From positions 496,001-560,000 of the forward strand of contig QFQI01000001.1 in the NCBI GenBank assembly GCA_003243195.1: DNA of 64,000 nucleotides, given 5' to 3'. This document shows positions 1 through 7,208 of the stretch, one piece after another (the first letter of the stretch is position 1; each line of letters starts with the position of its first letter). The notes below the pieces were generated by a model that had not been told where the DNA came from, did not search any database, and saw only the letters and a program-made list of their open reading frames with translations. The position numbers and the translations under genes were made by a program. Origin of the DNA: Sphingomonas taxi (GTDB lineage: Bacteria; Pseudomonadota; Alphaproteobacteria; Sphingomonadales; Sphingomonadaceae).

Positions 1-721
1 GCACGTACTTGCCCGCCAGCCCGCGCTCCTTCGCGGCATCGGCGGCGGCGGCGATCTCCGCCTCCGACAGCCCGGCCAGCTTCGCGCGATCGTCCACCAC
101 CAGCGCCCCGGCCTTGGCGGCCGCGAGCAGCCTCTGCTGGAACGACGTCTCCAGCGTGGAGAGCTGGGCGTTCAGCCCGCTCAGCGTGGCCTTGTCCGCA
201 GGCGAGAGGCGCGCGCCCGCACGCACCATATTCTCGTAGGTGAGCGTCAGCACCTGCAACTGCTCGGGCGTCAGGCCCAGCGCCTGCCGCTGGTCGTACA
301 GCGTCCGGACGCGCGCGAACAACGCCGGGTCCAGCGCGATCGCGTCCTGATGCGCGGCGAACTTCGGCGCCAGCGCTTCCTGCGCCTTTTGCAGCACGTC
401 GTTGGTGTTGGCGCTGTTGACGCCGTAGAAGGCGAGCGCGGCGCGCTCCAGCAGCCGGCCCGACCGCTCCAGCGGGGCGATCGTGTTGTCGAACGTCGGC
501 GCGGAGCGCTTGCGCACGATGTTGCTCACCTCGGCGCGCTGCTGCGCCATGCCGGCCTCCAGCGCCGGCTTATAGTCGGCGTCCTTGATGCGGTCGAACG
601 GCGGCGCCTGGAAGGGCAACGTGCTGGGTTGTGCGAACGGGTTGCCGGCGGGCAGGTCCTGCGCGAGTGCGGACGTGGTGGACAGCGCCGCGACGATGGC
701 GGCGGCAAAGATCGGACGCAT
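1..721 (-). CDS. dcp: M3 family peptidyl-dipeptidase (Dcp-like), 5' part only
   Basis: The first 240 codons of a secreted metallopeptidase run off the left edge. A signal peptide (MRPIFAAAIVAALSTTSALA) precedes a mature start near QDLPAGNP. The segments with LPFQAPPFDRIKDADYKPAL and TFDNTIAPLERSGRLLERA are typical of the N-terminal helical part of M3 peptidyl-dipeptidases. The catalytic HExxH lies outside the window, so activity cannot be judged. The ATG follows a strong GAGGAG Shine-Dalgarno at a 6-base spacing. That site sits inside a 13-base inverted repeat (728-808), which suggests translational control. Family assignment is from N-terminal sequence only. Confidence 0.82.
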   Translation of the reverse strand, partial: MRPIFAAAIVAALSTTSALAQDLPAGNPFAQPSTLPFQAPPFDRIKDADYKPALEAGMAQQRAEVSNIVRKRSAPTFDNTIAPLERSGRLLERAALAFYGVNSANTNDVLQKAQEALAPKFAAHQDAIALDPALFARVRTLYDQRQALGLTPEQLQVLTLTYENMVRAGARLSPADKATLSGLNAQLSTLETSFQQRLLAAAKAGALVVDDRAKLAGLSEAEIAAAADAAKERGLAGKYV

Positions 722-727
722 CGAAAC

Positions 728-808
728 TCCTCGGGAACGGTGGATGGCGACGCTGATGCACCCGCGCGCATGCTGCGGCAAGGGTGCTGCCCTATCCGTT
801 CCCGAGGA
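728..808 (-). repeat. 13-bp perfect inverted repeat around the M3 peptidase RBS
   Basis: TCCTCGGGAACGG at 728-740 is the exact reverse complement of 796-808, with 55 bases between. On the minus-strand transcript the second arm contains most of the GAGGAG ribosome-binding site of the M3 peptidase gene. Inside the loop GCACCC (758-763) pairs with GGGTGC (782-787), giving a second, nested stem. The RNA could therefore fold so that the ribosome-binding site is hidden. Whether it acts as a thermosensor, attenuator or simple stabiliser is inference. Confidence 0.6.
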
Positions 809-815
809 CGCGCGG

Positions 816-1001
816 TCAGTCGACCGCGTCCTTCACCGTCTTGCCGGCGACCAGCCCGAGCACAAGGAAGATCAGGAACAGCGCCAGCGCGATGAAGAAC
901 AGGATCTTGGCGATGCCGACGAACGCGCCGCCGATCCCGCCGAAGCCCAGCCCGCCGAGCACCAGCCCGAGGATCAGGAAGATGACAGCCCATTTCAGCA
1001 T
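816..1001 (-). CDS. DUF1328 small membrane protein
   Basis: A 61-residue protein that is almost entirely two hydrophobic helices (residues about 2-24 and 30-53) separated by a short Gly-rich turn, GFGGIGGAFVG. This is the size and pattern of the DUF1328 (YtjA-like) family, which sits in the inner membrane and has no established biochemical role. An AAAGGAG ribosome-binding site lies 6 bases before the ATG. The gene follows dps on the same strand with only 30 bases between, most of it occupied by a 20-bp palindrome, so co-transcription with dps is plausible and would fit a stress role. Confidence 0.85.
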   Translation of the reverse strand: MLKWAVIFLILGLVLGGLGFGGIGGAFVGIAKILFFIALALFLIFLVLGLVAGKTVKDAVD

Positions 1002-1014
1002 GGTGATACTCCTT

Positions 1015-1034
1015 TGACGCGACTAGTCGCGTCA
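1015..1034. repeat. 20-bp perfect palindrome at the end of dps
   Basis: Positions 1015-1034 read TGACGCGACT followed by its exact reverse complement, with CTAG at the centre. The element contains the dps stop codon and abuts the ribosome-binding site of the DUF1328 gene. No T-run follows, so it is not a standard terminator. An operator or an mRNA processing/stability hairpin are both possible. Confidence 0.6.
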
Positions 1035-1529
1035 GCCCTTGCGGCTGGCTTCGAACAGGAACCAGGCGCGCTCCTCGGCCTGGTCGGTCCATTCGTCGAC
1101 GATCCCGCTGGTCGCATTGTCGCCGGCGTCCTCGGAGGCGCGCTTCACCTCCCGGAAACGCTCCACCAGCGTCAGGTTGTCGTCGCGCAGCTCGGCCAGC
1201 ATGTCGGCCGCGCTCACGAAGTCGCGATCATTGTCGGCGATCGACTGATGGCGGGAGATGTCGCCGATCGACCGCAACGTGGTGTTGCCGGTCTTGCGCA
1301 CGCGCTCCGCGATGGCGTCGGTCACGCCCAAGATCTGCGCGGCCTGGTCGTCGAGCAGCAGGTGATAGTCGCGGAAATGCGGACCCGAGACGTGCCAGTG
1401 GAAGTTCTTGGTCTTCAGGTACAGCGCATAGCTGTCCGCCAGCGCTGCGTTCAGCGCATCGGCGACGCTGCGCGTGTCGTTGCGCGCCAGGTCGGTGGGG
1501 GTGTCAAGCGCGGGATTGATGTCGGCCAC
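1032..1529 (-). CDS. dps: Dps family DNA-protecting ferritin-like protein
   Basis: A 165-residue mini-ferritin of the Dps/MrgA family, which binds DNA non-specifically and oxidises Fe(II) with hydrogen peroxide in stationary phase. The ferroxidase region is clear in KNFHWHVSGPHFRDYHLLLD, and the following helices (ILGVTDAIAERVRKTGNTTL; DMLAELRDDNLTLVERFRE) match the family. The frame stays open upstream. I chose the GTG at 1529 because GGAG lies 6 bases before it and the product then has normal Dps length; no ATG fits. The DUF1328 gene follows directly. Confidence 0.92.
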   Translation of the reverse strand: MADINPALDTPTDLARNDTRSVADALNAALADSYALYLKTKNFHWHVSGPHFRDYHLLLDDQAAQILGVTDAIAERVRKTGNTTLRSIGDISRHQSIADNDRDFVSAADMLAELRDDNLTLVERFREVKRASEDAGDNATSGIVDEWTDQAEERAWFLFEASRKG

Positions 1530-1618
1530 GATTCGCTCCGTGATGTGATGTCGCGGGCGAAACGGTCGGGAAGCGGATTGGCTCCCTGCCGAACGTACGG
1601 TTAGGCGCGGCGACGCGA

Positions 1619-1927
1619 TCAGGCGGCGAATCGCACCGCACAGGCGGCGGCGAAGGTGCGCGAGGCGGCCTCGTCCTGCCGCTCGCACGCCACCGCCTCG
1701 CCCAGCAGCGCCAGCCAGTGATGCACCAGCACCCCGCGCTCGCCCCGCGCCAGCGCCGCCCCCAGCAACTGCGCGACGGTGACGGCGGCGGACAGGCGGT
1801 GGCGCTGCGCCAGATGGCGGATGCGGTCGATGTCGGGCGCCAGCCGCGCCGGTCCCGCGCGCCATTCGATCGCCGCGATCCGTGCGCTCAGTTCCGCCCT
1901 TGCCCGCGCCATGTCGTCATTGCCCAT
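1619..1927 (-). CDS. hypothetical protein, 102 aa
   Basis: I do not recognise this gene. It is a small, soluble, Ala/Arg-rich, probably all-helical protein with no signal peptide, membrane helix or metal motif. The ATG at 1927 (MGNDDMARARAEL) is preceded by AGGAGGA at a 6-base spacing, which supports it over an in-frame ATG further upstream. It ends about 90 bases before dps on the same strand. It may be a sphingomonad-specific accessory gene; expression is inferred from the ribosome-binding site and codon pattern only. Confidence 0.5.
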   Translation of the reverse strand: MGNDDMARARAELSARIAAIEWRAGPARLAPDIDRIRHLAQRHRLSAAVTVAQLLGAALARGERGVLVHHWLALLGEAVACERQDEAASRTFAAACAVRFAA

Positions 1928-2102
1928 CGTCGGTCCTCCTGCCGCCGCGATCATGACGCGGGCGGGTTACGGACGGCTTAACCGCGCACTGCCGGACGAG
2001 GCTGGGCTTGACTCCGCGGGCCACCTGGGCCAAGCGCCCACGCCAGACGCGGCGGAGGAGTCTTCGCCGCATTTTTTCGTTGTCATTCGCTAGGAACGGG
2101 TC

Positions 2103-2270
2103 ATGGCCAAGCCGACCACCGTCAAGATCAAGCTCGTCAGCTCGGCTGACACCGGCTTCTTCTATGTCACCAAGAAGAACCCGCGCACCAAGACCGAGAA
2201 GCTGAGCTTCAACAAGTACGATCCCGTCGTGCGCAAGCACGTCGAGTTCAAGGAAGCCAAGATCAAGTAA
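2103..2270 (+). CDS. rpmG: 50S ribosomal protein L33
   Basis: A 55-residue basic protein (MAKPTTVKIKLVSSADTGFF then YVTKKNPRTKTEKLSFNKYD) that is unmistakably bacterial L33, a component of the large ribosomal subunit near the E site. It is the zinc-free type: the CxxC pairs of the zinc-binding form are absent. AGGA lies 9 bases before the ATG. The gene stands alone between two minus-strand genes, which is common for rpmG in alphaproteobacteria, and is followed by a GC-rich hairpin. Confidence 0.97.
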   Translation: MAKPTTVKIKLVSSADTGFFYVTKKNPRTKTEKLSFNKYDPVVRKHVEFKEAKIK

Positions 2271-2277
2271 TCCGACG

Positions 2278-2295
2278 GGCCGCGCAAGCGGCCTT
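2278..2295 (+). terminator. possible terminator after rpmG
   Basis: GGCCGC (2278-2283) pairs with GCGGCC (2288-2293) around a GCAA tetraloop, starting 8 bases after the L33 stop, and is followed by TTCAGGTT. The stem is good but the T-run is short, so this is a tentative rho-independent terminator. Confidence 0.4.
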
Positions 2296-2494
2296 CAGGT
2301 TACCCCGGCATCGGCCGGAATCCGCGACACGAAGGCCGCAGGCGATACGCGCCGGCGGCTTTTCGTCGTTACGGCTGCCGGACGGGGCATCGACCGCTCG
2401 CCATCACTCCCGCGCCGGGGATGAGGCGAAGGGGGGATGAGGCGAATGGGCCGGGGGCGAGCGGACGCGCCGCGTTCCCGCCGCCATCCATTTG

Positions 2495-2857
2495 TCAGAT
2501 CAGCGCGCTGATCGCCGCCATGAAGCGCGCCAGCGTGATCGGCTTCGACACATAGGCGTCGGCCCCGGCGGCGCGGATCCGCTCCTCGTCCTCGCGACCG
2601 GCATAAGCGGTCACCGCCATGATCGGAATGTGCCGCAACGCCTCGTCGTCGCGCATCTCCAGGATCAGCTCGTACCCGGTGACGTGCGGCATCTGGATGT
2701 CCATTACCACCAGATCCGGCACGAACGCCCGCGCGCGCTCCACTGCCTCGCGACCGTCGCGAACCGGCTCCACGACGAAATCGTGCGCCCGCAACAGGTC
2801 GCAGAACAGTTTCAGATTGAGTTCGTTGTCCTCGACAACGAGCACCCGTTTTGCCAC
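2495..2857 (-). CDS. divK: DivK-type single-domain response regulator
   Basis: A 120-residue stand-alone receiver domain. The acidic pocket (VVEDNE), the phosphoacceptor Asp53 in VVMDIQMP, and the conserved Lys in YVSKPI are all present. Asp53 matches the position in Caulobacter DivK, the essential regulator that works with PleC/DivJ and DivL-CckA to set cell fate and CtrA activity. The frame is open far upstream. GTG at 2857 gives the normal DivK N-terminus and has GGGAG 10 bases before it. The gene is divergent from a DUF3572 gene. Confidence 0.9.
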   Translation of the reverse strand: MAKRVLVVEDNELNLKLFCDLLRAHDFVVEPVRDGREAVERARAFVPDLVVMDIQMPHVTGYELILEMRDDEALRHIPIMAVTAYAGREDEERIRAAGADAYVSKPITLARFMAAISALI

Positions 2858-2891
2858 GCGGAGGCATCTCCCAACCAGCAGGTGATAGCAG

Positions 2892-3173
2892 TTGATGATC
2901 CGTAGCGACAGTAGCCCGAACGATGCCGCGACGGTTGCGCTGCAGGCTTTATCCTTTACGCTTAACAATCCGTTACTGACGGGTCGGCTTGTCGATGTGA
3001 CGGGGCTGACGCCGGACGACCTGCGCGGCCGGCTCGGCGAACCCGCCGTGCTGGCGGCGGTGCTGACGTTCCTGGAAGGGCACGAACCCGATCTGCTCGC
3101 CTGCGCGGAGGCGCTGAACACCACCCCGGCCGCGCTGGTCGCGGCGCGCGGCGCACTGGAGGCGACGGCATGA
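2892..3173 (+). CDS. DUF3572 family protein
   Basis: A 93-residue, all-helical, soluble protein matching DUF3572, an alphaproteobacterial family of unknown function often found beside divK. The family pattern is seen in VALQALSFTLNNPLLTGRLV and in the run ending PAALVAARGALEA. Two consecutive ATG codons (2892, 2895) are possible starts. Its stop overlaps the next gene's start by 4 bases, so it is translationally coupled to the HAD-like gene. The shared intergenic region with divK is only 34 bases, so the two promoters must overlap or lie inside the genes. Confidence 0.82.
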   Translation: MMIRSDSSPNDAATVALQALSFTLNNPLLTGRLVDVTGLTPDDLRGRLGEPAVLAAVLTFLEGHEPDLLACAEALNTTPAALVAARGALEATA

Positions 3174-3799
3174 CGCGCCCGCTGCTGATCTCCGACTGCG
3201 ACGAGGTGCTGCTGCACATGGTGACACATTTCGCGACCTGGCTGGGCGACGCGCATGACATCGACTTCACCATCGGGAGCTGGGAACTGGCGAAGGGCAT
3301 GAAGCGGCGCGGCAGCGACGAGCCGCTGACGCAGGAGGAAATGTTCGGCTATCTCGGCGGCTTCTTCCCGCAGGAAATGCACCGCCAGACGCTGGTGCCG
3401 CATGCCCGCGACTCGCTGGCCGCGATCGCCGAACGCGCCGACATCGTGATCCTGACCAACCTGGAGGATCACTGCCGCCCGCACCGCATCGACCAGCTCG
3501 CCGGCCACGGCATCGCGCACCGCGTGGAATGCAACCAGGGCGGCAAGGGCGCGCCGGTCGCGCGGCTGGTGGCGGAATATGGCGCGCCGGTCGCGGTGTT
3601 CGTCGACGACCTGCCGCATCACCACCAGTCGGTGGCGAAGCACGCACCGGGCGTGTGGCGGCTGCACATGGTGTCGGAGCCGCAACTGGCGCGCGGCGTT
3701 CCCCCCGCCCCGGCCGCGCACGCGCGGATCGACGACTGGCGGAAGGCGAAGGCGTGGATCGCGGCGCGGTTCGACGACGGGCGTCCCGCCGAGGCTTGA
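3170..3799 (+). CDS. HAD-superfamily hydrolase-like protein
   Basis: A 209-residue cytosolic protein with HAD motif I near the N-terminus (LISDCDEVLL; Asp9 and Asp11), a motif II-like segment (IVILTNLEDH), and a motif IV-like acidic pair in VAVFVDDLPHH. These suggest a phosphatase or related hydrolase, but no substrate can be named. It overlaps DUF3572 by 4 bases and is followed 33 bases later by RidA. The start is fixed by the ATGA overlap. Confidence 0.75.
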   Translation: MTRPLLISDCDEVLLHMVTHFATWLGDAHDIDFTIGSWELAKGMKRRGSDEPLTQEEMFGYLGGFFPQEMHRQTLVPHARDSLAAIAERADIVILTNLEDHCRPHRIDQLAGHGIAHRVECNQGGKGAPVARLVAEYGAPVAVFVDDLPHHHQSVAKHAPGVWRLHMVSEPQLARGVPPAPAAHARIDDWRKAKAWIAARFDDGRPAEA

Positions 3800-3831
3800 C
3801 CGCCGCCGTCCGGGCGGGCCAATCATCGTCC

Positions 3832-4302
3832 ATGACCGATCGCATCGACCGCGCTCTCGCAGAGCTGGGCCTCACGCTGCCGCAGGCCGCCGCCCCCATC
3901 GCCGCCTATGTCCCCGTCGTGGAGGCCGGCGGGCTGCTCCACGTCTCCGGCCAGCTTCCGTTCCGCGACGGTGCGGTGGTAACCGGGCGGCTGGGCGACG
4001 GCACGTCGCTGGAGGAGGGCCAGGACGCCGCGCAGCGCTGTACGCTGATGGTGATCGCACAGGTCAAGGCGCACATCGGCGACCTGCAACGCATCACCCG
4101 CATCGTGAAGCTGGGCGTGTTCGTGAACTCCACCGCCGACTTCACCGACCATCCCAAGGTCGCCAACGGCGCGTCCGACCTGATGGTGAAGCTGTTCGGC
4201 GACGCGGGCAAGCATGCGCGCGCCGCGGTGGGCGTCGCGGCGCTGCCGCTGGGCGCGGCGGTCGAGGTGGATGCGATCGTCGAGGTCGCGTCCGCCCTTT
4301 GA
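3832..4302 (+). CDS. RidA (YjgF/YER057c/UK114) family protein
   Basis: A 156-residue RidA-family protein. Members hydrolyse reactive enamine/imine intermediates made by PLP enzymes, protecting the cell from 2-aminoacrylate. Family features are LLHVSGQLPFRDGAVVTGRL, the acyl-binding core segment DLQRITRIVKLGVFVNSTAD and the C-terminal AAVGVAALPLGAAVEVDAIV. It is longer than classical RidA (about 130 residues) and matches the subgroup with an N-terminal extension. The ATG at 3832 starts close to the conserved core; the open frame upstream is HAD-gene shadow. Confidence 0.9.
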   Translation: MTDRIDRALAELGLTLPQAAAPIAAYVPVVEAGGLLHVSGQLPFRDGAVVTGRLGDGTSLEEGQDAAQRCTLMVIAQVKAHIGDLQRITRIVKLGVFVNSTADFTDHPKVANGASDLMVKLFGDAGKHARAAVGVAALPLGAAVEVDAIVEVASAL

Positions 4303-4333
4303 TCGCGGGGGCCGGCATCCTACCTTGCGCGCG

Positions 4334-5464
4334 ATGACCTCGCTCACCGCGCGCCTGCTGGATGGCGTCGCCGCGATCCCCGCCGATCAGTGGGACGCGT
4401 GCGCCGGCACCGCCAACCCCTTCGTCGGCCACGCCTTTCTCTCCGCGCTCGAGGCGTCCGGCAGCGTCGGCGGGCGAAGCGGCTGGCAGCCGGTCCCGAT
4501 CGTGGTGGATGGCGCCGATGGCGCGCCGGTGGCGGTCGCGCCGGCCTATGCCAAGGGGCACAGCCAGGGCGAATATGTCTTCGACCACGCCTGGGCCGAT
4601 GCATGGGAGCGCGCGGGGGGGCGATATTACCCGAAGTTGCAGGTCGCCGCCCCCTTCACCCCGGTCCCCGGCCCGCGGCTGCTGCTGCGCGATCCCGCCG
4701 CCGCGCCGGCGCTGATCGCCGCGCTGGAGGCGGTGACCGACCAGCATGGGCTGTCCTCGGCGCATGCCACCTTCGTCGCGCCCGATCAGGTGCCGGCGTT
4801 CGAGGCGGCCGGCTGGCTGATCCGCGAGGGCACGCAATTCCACTGGCGGAACGACGGCTATGCGTCGTTCGACGATTTTCTGGGCGCGCTGGCCAGCCGC
4901 AAGCGCAAGGCGATCCGCAAGGAGCGCGCCGCCGCCGTGGAGGGGCTGACGATCCGCCACCTGACGGGTGCGCAGATCGGCGCGCGCGAATGGGACGCCT
5001 TCTGGCGCTTCTACCAGGACACCGGCAGCCGCAAATGGGGTCAGCCGTATCTGACCCGCGCGTTCTTCCCCCTGCTGGGCGCGGCGCTGGGCGAGCGCGT
5101 GCTGCTGATCCTCGCCGAGCGCGACGGGGTGCCGATCGCGGGCGCGCTGAACCTGATCGGCGCGGATGCGCTGTACGGCCGCTACTGGGGCGCTACCGAA
5201 GAAGTGCCGTTCCTGCACTTCGAGCTGTGCTATTATCAGGCGATCGACGCCGCGATCGCGCGCGGGCTGGCACGGGTCGAGGCGGGCGCGCAGGGCGAGC
5301 ACAAGCTGGCGCGCGGCTATACGCCGGTGTCCACCTGGTCGGCGCACTATCTGCCCGATGCCAATTTCCGCCGCGCGGTGGCGGAGTTCATCTCGCGCGA
5401 ACGGGCGGCGGTGGAGGGCGAACAGGCGTTCCTGGGCGAGCTGACGCCGTTCCGGCGCGGTTAG
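4334..5464 (+). CDS. FemAB-like/GNAT acyltransferase (DUF482 type)
   Basis: A 376-residue protein of the family annotated as peptidogalycan biosynthesis or GNAT N-acetyltransferase (PF04339). The N-terminal part has ANPFVGHAFLSALEASGSVG and VFDHAWADAWERAGGRYYPK; the second acyltransferase-like half has ASRKRKAIRKERAAAVEGL and the C-terminal HLPRGY-like stretch LARGYTPVSTWSAHYLPD. These proteins resemble FemAB aminoacyl transferases, but their substrate is not established. It starts 31 bases after RidA and ends 30 bases before a convergent gene. Confidence 0.82.
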   Translation: MTSLTARLLDGVAAIPADQWDACAGTANPFVGHAFLSALEASGSVGGRSGWQPVPIVVDGADGAPVAVAPAYAKGHSQGEYVFDHAWADAWERAGGRYYPKLQVAAPFTPVPGPRLLLRDPAAAPALIAALEAVTDQHGLSSAHATFVAPDQVPAFEAAGWLIREGTQFHWRNDGYASFDDFLGALASRKRKAIRKERAAAVEGLTIRHLTGAQIGAREWDAFWRFYQDTGSRKWGQPYLTRAFFPLLGAALGERVLLILAERDGVPIAGALNLIGADALYGRYWGATEEVPFLHFELCYYQAIDAAIARGLARVEAGAQGEHKLARGYTPVSTWSAHYLPDANFRRAVAEFISRERAAVEGEQAFLGELTPFRRG

Positions 5465-5494
5465 CCCGCCCGCCGCCGGGCCGCACCGCGCTTC

Positions 5495-7198
5495 CTACCG
5501 CGCCTGCTCCTCGCGCAGCCGTTCCAGTCGCTCCTGCTCGCGCTCCTGCCGCTCGCGCAGTCGCTCCAGACGTTCGCGGCGGCGGTTGATCCGCTCGATC
5601 AGCCAGCGCGGCACGCCCAGTTCCTCGTCGCTCGCCTCCGGCACGATCGCGTCATGGTCGACGCGGAACAGCACCGAGCGGCTGGTCGGCGAGCGCCAGA
5701 TCGGCACCAGCCCGGCCGTGAAGCGCGGATTGTAGGCCGGCGGGCGGATCAGCCACACGTAATCGAACGCGTCGCGCGGGAAGCGCGCCAGCGCGTAGTT
5801 GATCGGCCGCCACCATTCCGCCGGGCATTTCACCGAGGTGACGATCTGCGTCGGATCGTGGGCATAGGGGCCGGCGGCCGAATAGCGCGCGGTGAGCAAC
5901 TGCGCGCCGGCCATCGACCATTGATCGTCGGTATAGGCCAGTCGCCGCACCAGCGCGATCGCCGGCAGATGCTCCAGCCGCGACATGCGCCACGCATTGT
6001 GGCAATTGTGGCCGACGAAGCTGATGAGCCGCGCGCCCTCCGGCACGTGCGGCAGCGCGGCCAGTTCCGTGTCGTAATCCCGGTCGAACTGGAGGAAGCT
6101 GATCGTCGTGCCCGCCAGCCGGACCACGAAGAACGCCAGCCCCAGCGCCGCCAGCACTGCGGCATGGCGAAAGGTCGTACCCTCCTTCGGCCGGATCGCG
6201 ATCACCGCCACCGCGATCATGAACGGCGCCATGCGCATGTCGGCATAGGCGGATCCGAACACGATCCGTGGCAGCACGATATAGACCGCCAGCATGAACA
6301 GCGCCGACAGCCCCAGGTGGCGCGAATAGCCGATGCGCGGATCGCGCAGCGCCTTGAACAGCACCAGGTAGATCACCGCCATGCTGCCGACGTCGAACCA
6401 CAGCCAGCGATCGCGCAGCGCCATGACGATCCACGCGATCTTGGTGCGCCAGTAGAAGAAGTCGGCGGTCTGCCCCGTGACGTCCGCGCCGGATCGCCAC
6501 GCCACCATCAGCACCATCGGCAGCGCAAGCGGCACGCAACCCAGCGCGGCGCGGACCCAGCTTTCCAGCCAGTGCCCGCCCGCGCCGCCGGCGCGGCGAT
6601 CATGCTGGCGGATCAGCTCGCTGGAGAAGGCGAGCACGCCCAGCACGCCCCAGCCGAACGTGTGGCACACCCACAACAGGCACGACAGCGGCACGAAGAC
6701 GGCGGCGCGCCAGCGGATATGCCCGAGCCGCGCCATGCGCAGCCACAGGCCGAACAGGCACAGCGCCAGCCCCATCGACAGCGCGAAATTGACGAAGCCG
6801 AACTGGAACGGATAGCCATAGGCCAGCGGCAGCGCGAACAGCGCGGTGGCCGGGATCCGCCCGTGCACCTCGCGCGCGATCCACAGCAGCCCGGCCACCG
6901 TCAGCATCGGGATCGACAGCACCACCAGCTTCACCGCCGGCTCCAGCCCGATCAGCGGCGCGAGCGGCTCGATCAGCAGGTCGACGCCCAGATTGCCGAT
7001 CAGCGACCATTTGAAACTGTACCAGTCGGCCAGCCACGGATGCGCGCCCCGGTCGAGCTGGACGCGGTAGCGGCCCATGTGGCCGGGCAAATCGACGATC
7101 GGGGGAATGTCCGGCCACAGCAGCGGCACGCACGCCGCGAGCACGGCCGCGATCACGAACCATCGCGTCTGCCACCAGTGAAGCCGGTCCCCGTGCAT
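5495..7198 (-). CDS. large polytopic membrane protein with coiled-coil tail
   Basis: A 567-residue protein with about ten hydrophobic segments starting at WFVIAAVLAACVPLLW, then a soluble C-terminal region and a final 30 residues of alternating Arg/Glu heptads (RRERLERLRERQEREQ), which should form a charged helix or coiled coil. Acidic residues in the first extracytoplasmic loop (PIVDLPGHMGRY) recall GT-C glycosyltransferases, but no catalytic motif is certain. ATG 7198 lies 10 bases after the upstream gene; an in-frame ATG at 7228 would overlap it. The operon context points to cell-surface glycan or lipid modification. Confidence 0.65.
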   Translation of the reverse strand: MHGDRLHWWQTRWFVIAAVLAACVPLLWPDIPPIVDLPGHMGRYRVQLDRGAHPWLADWYSFKWSLIGNLGVDLLIEPLAPLIGLEPAVKLVVLSIPMLTVAGLLWIAREVHGRIPATALFALPLAYGYPFQFGFVNFALSMGLALCLFGLWLRMARLGHIRWRAAVFVPLSCLLWVCHTFGWGVLGVLAFSSELIRQHDRRAGGAGGHWLESWVRAALGCVPLALPMVLMVAWRSGADVTGQTADFFYWRTKIAWIVMALRDRWLWFDVGSMAVIYLVLFKALRDPRIGYSRHLGLSALFMLAVYIVLPRIVFGSAYADMRMAPFMIAVAVIAIRPKEGTTFRHAAVLAALGLAFFVVRLAGTTISFLQFDRDYDTELAALPHVPEGARLISFVGHNCHNAWRMSRLEHLPAIALVRRLAYTDDQWSMAGAQLLTARYSAAGPYAHDPTQIVTSVKCPAEWWRPINYALARFPRDAFDYVWLIRPPAYNPRFTAGLVPIWRSPTSRSVLFRVDHDAIVPEASDEELGVPRWLIERINRRRERLERLRERQEREQERLERLREEQAR

Positions 7199-7208
7199 GG
7201 CGAGCGCC

